From Euryarchaeota archaeon UBA121 (GTDB lineage: Archaea > Thermoplasmatota > Poseidoniia > Poseidoniales > Thalassarchaeaceae), in assembly GCA_002499865.1 (NCBI GenBank), contig DANL01000070.1, positions 1-35,742 of the forward strand: DNA of 35,742 nucleotides, read 5' to 3'. Below are positions 35,392 to 35,742 of the stretch, piece by piece. How positions within the stretch are numbered: position 1 is the stretch's first letter; every line of letters starts with the position of its first letter. Under the pieces are notes generated by a model. That model did no database searches, was not told the DNA's origin, and was given only the letters and a program-made list of their open reading frames with translations. The position numbers were made by a program, and so were the translations under genes.

Positions 35392-35742
35392 CTATCTGAC
35401 ATCTATGCAGAATCTAGCTGTGCTCTCCATTCCAAATTCTTCCATGCTTAACCTTCCTACCCAATCTACTGGCTCCCCGATGGAAAGTTGCTCAATAGAC
35501 TCAGCTCCATCTCCCAGCAGACAAACTTTCTCATCGGAACCGGATCTGGAAATCCAATCAATCCCATCTTCGTCAGTCACAGCTTCGCCACTTAGTTGGA
35601 CCATCTTGCCCAAGTCCCATCTCCAAGAATTGTAACCATCGCCCCAATTGAGTACTATCGGGTCAGGAGAATCGCCAAGGGTCCACGATCTGGCCTCCAG
35701 GACCACTCTTCCATCGGCATCAGACCACAGAACCGTGGCATT
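35392..35742 (-). CDS. C-terminal part of an unrecognised protein, running off the window
   Basis: The frame stays open from the window edge to the stop at 35392, so only the last 116 codons are visible; the apparent GTG at 35706 is internal. The residues contain repeated beta-strand segments (VVLEARSWTLGD, GKMVQLSGEAVTDEDG, GEPVDWVGRLSMEE) that look like an OB-type barrel, an inference only. It lies 8 bases before the TctA-type gene and is probably co-transcribed with it. Confidence 0.6.
   Translation of the reverse strand, partial: NATVLWSDADGRVVLEARSWTLGDSPDPIVLNWGDGYNSWRWDLGKMVQLSGEAVTDEDGIDWISRSGSDEKVCLLGDGAESIEQLSIGEPVDWVGRLSMEEFGMESTARFCIDVR

Noticed and set aside
35392..35706. Complete 104-residue gene starting at GTG 35706.
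   Set aside because: The frame has no stop up to the window edge, so the GTG is probably internal and the gene is partial.

Overview
The window looks like a piece of a marine planktonic euryarchaeal genome, most plausibly Candidatus Poseidoniia (Marine Group II/III). That placement is inference from content. The archaeal part is well supported: a transcription factor B gene, a separate GMP synthase ATP-pyrophosphatase subunit, AT-rich TATA-like boxes 25-35 bases before many start codons (several genes look leaderless), and large secreted proteins with thrombospondin type 3, Ig-like and lamin-tail domains. Coding density is very high, with 1-4 base stop/start overlaps and two convergent antisense overlaps. 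No stretch over 300 bases lacks a gene.

Region 1 (183-4504, minus strand) is a four-gene defence cassette: three different DNA cytosine-5 methyltransferases in tandem, followed by a protein with a C-terminal GIY-YIG (T5orf172/MUG113-like) nuclease domain. It reads as an unusual restriction-modification system and is the best candidate in the window for an undescribed system. Region 2 (4563-8824, minus) holds a membrane-anchored CocE/X-Pro-peptidase-type hydrolase, a small Rieske protein, an SDR oxidoreductase lacking the usual catalytic tyrosine and preceded by a probable leaderless 30-codon ORF, and TFB.

Region 3 (8957-17895, mostly plus) is one-carbon and purine metabolism: gcvT, an EF-hand membrane protein, an opposing degenerate epimerase-like gene, gcvPA and gcvPB, a small membrane protein, purE, the guaA ATP-PPase subunit and tRNA-Asn(GUU). 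After a long thrombospondin type 3 surface protein with a PGF-CTERM-like tail (minus), glyA (plus) completes the glycine/serine/C1 set. GcvH, dihydrolipoamide dehydrogenase and the GMP synthase glutaminase subunit are not in the window.

Region 4 (21521-35742) concerns the cell surface and scavenging. It has a 1341-residue lipoprotein with five Ig-like repeats and an M60 metalloprotease domain. On the minus strand follow a CD36-like two-TM protein, a secreted lamin-tail/phospholipase-D protein overlapping a thymidine phosphorylase gene that in turn overlaps a multi-TM acyltransferase gene, a TctA-type permease, and a partial gene at the window edge. The PLD-phosphorylase-acyltransferase overlap suggests one transcript, possibly for use of extracellular nucleic acid.
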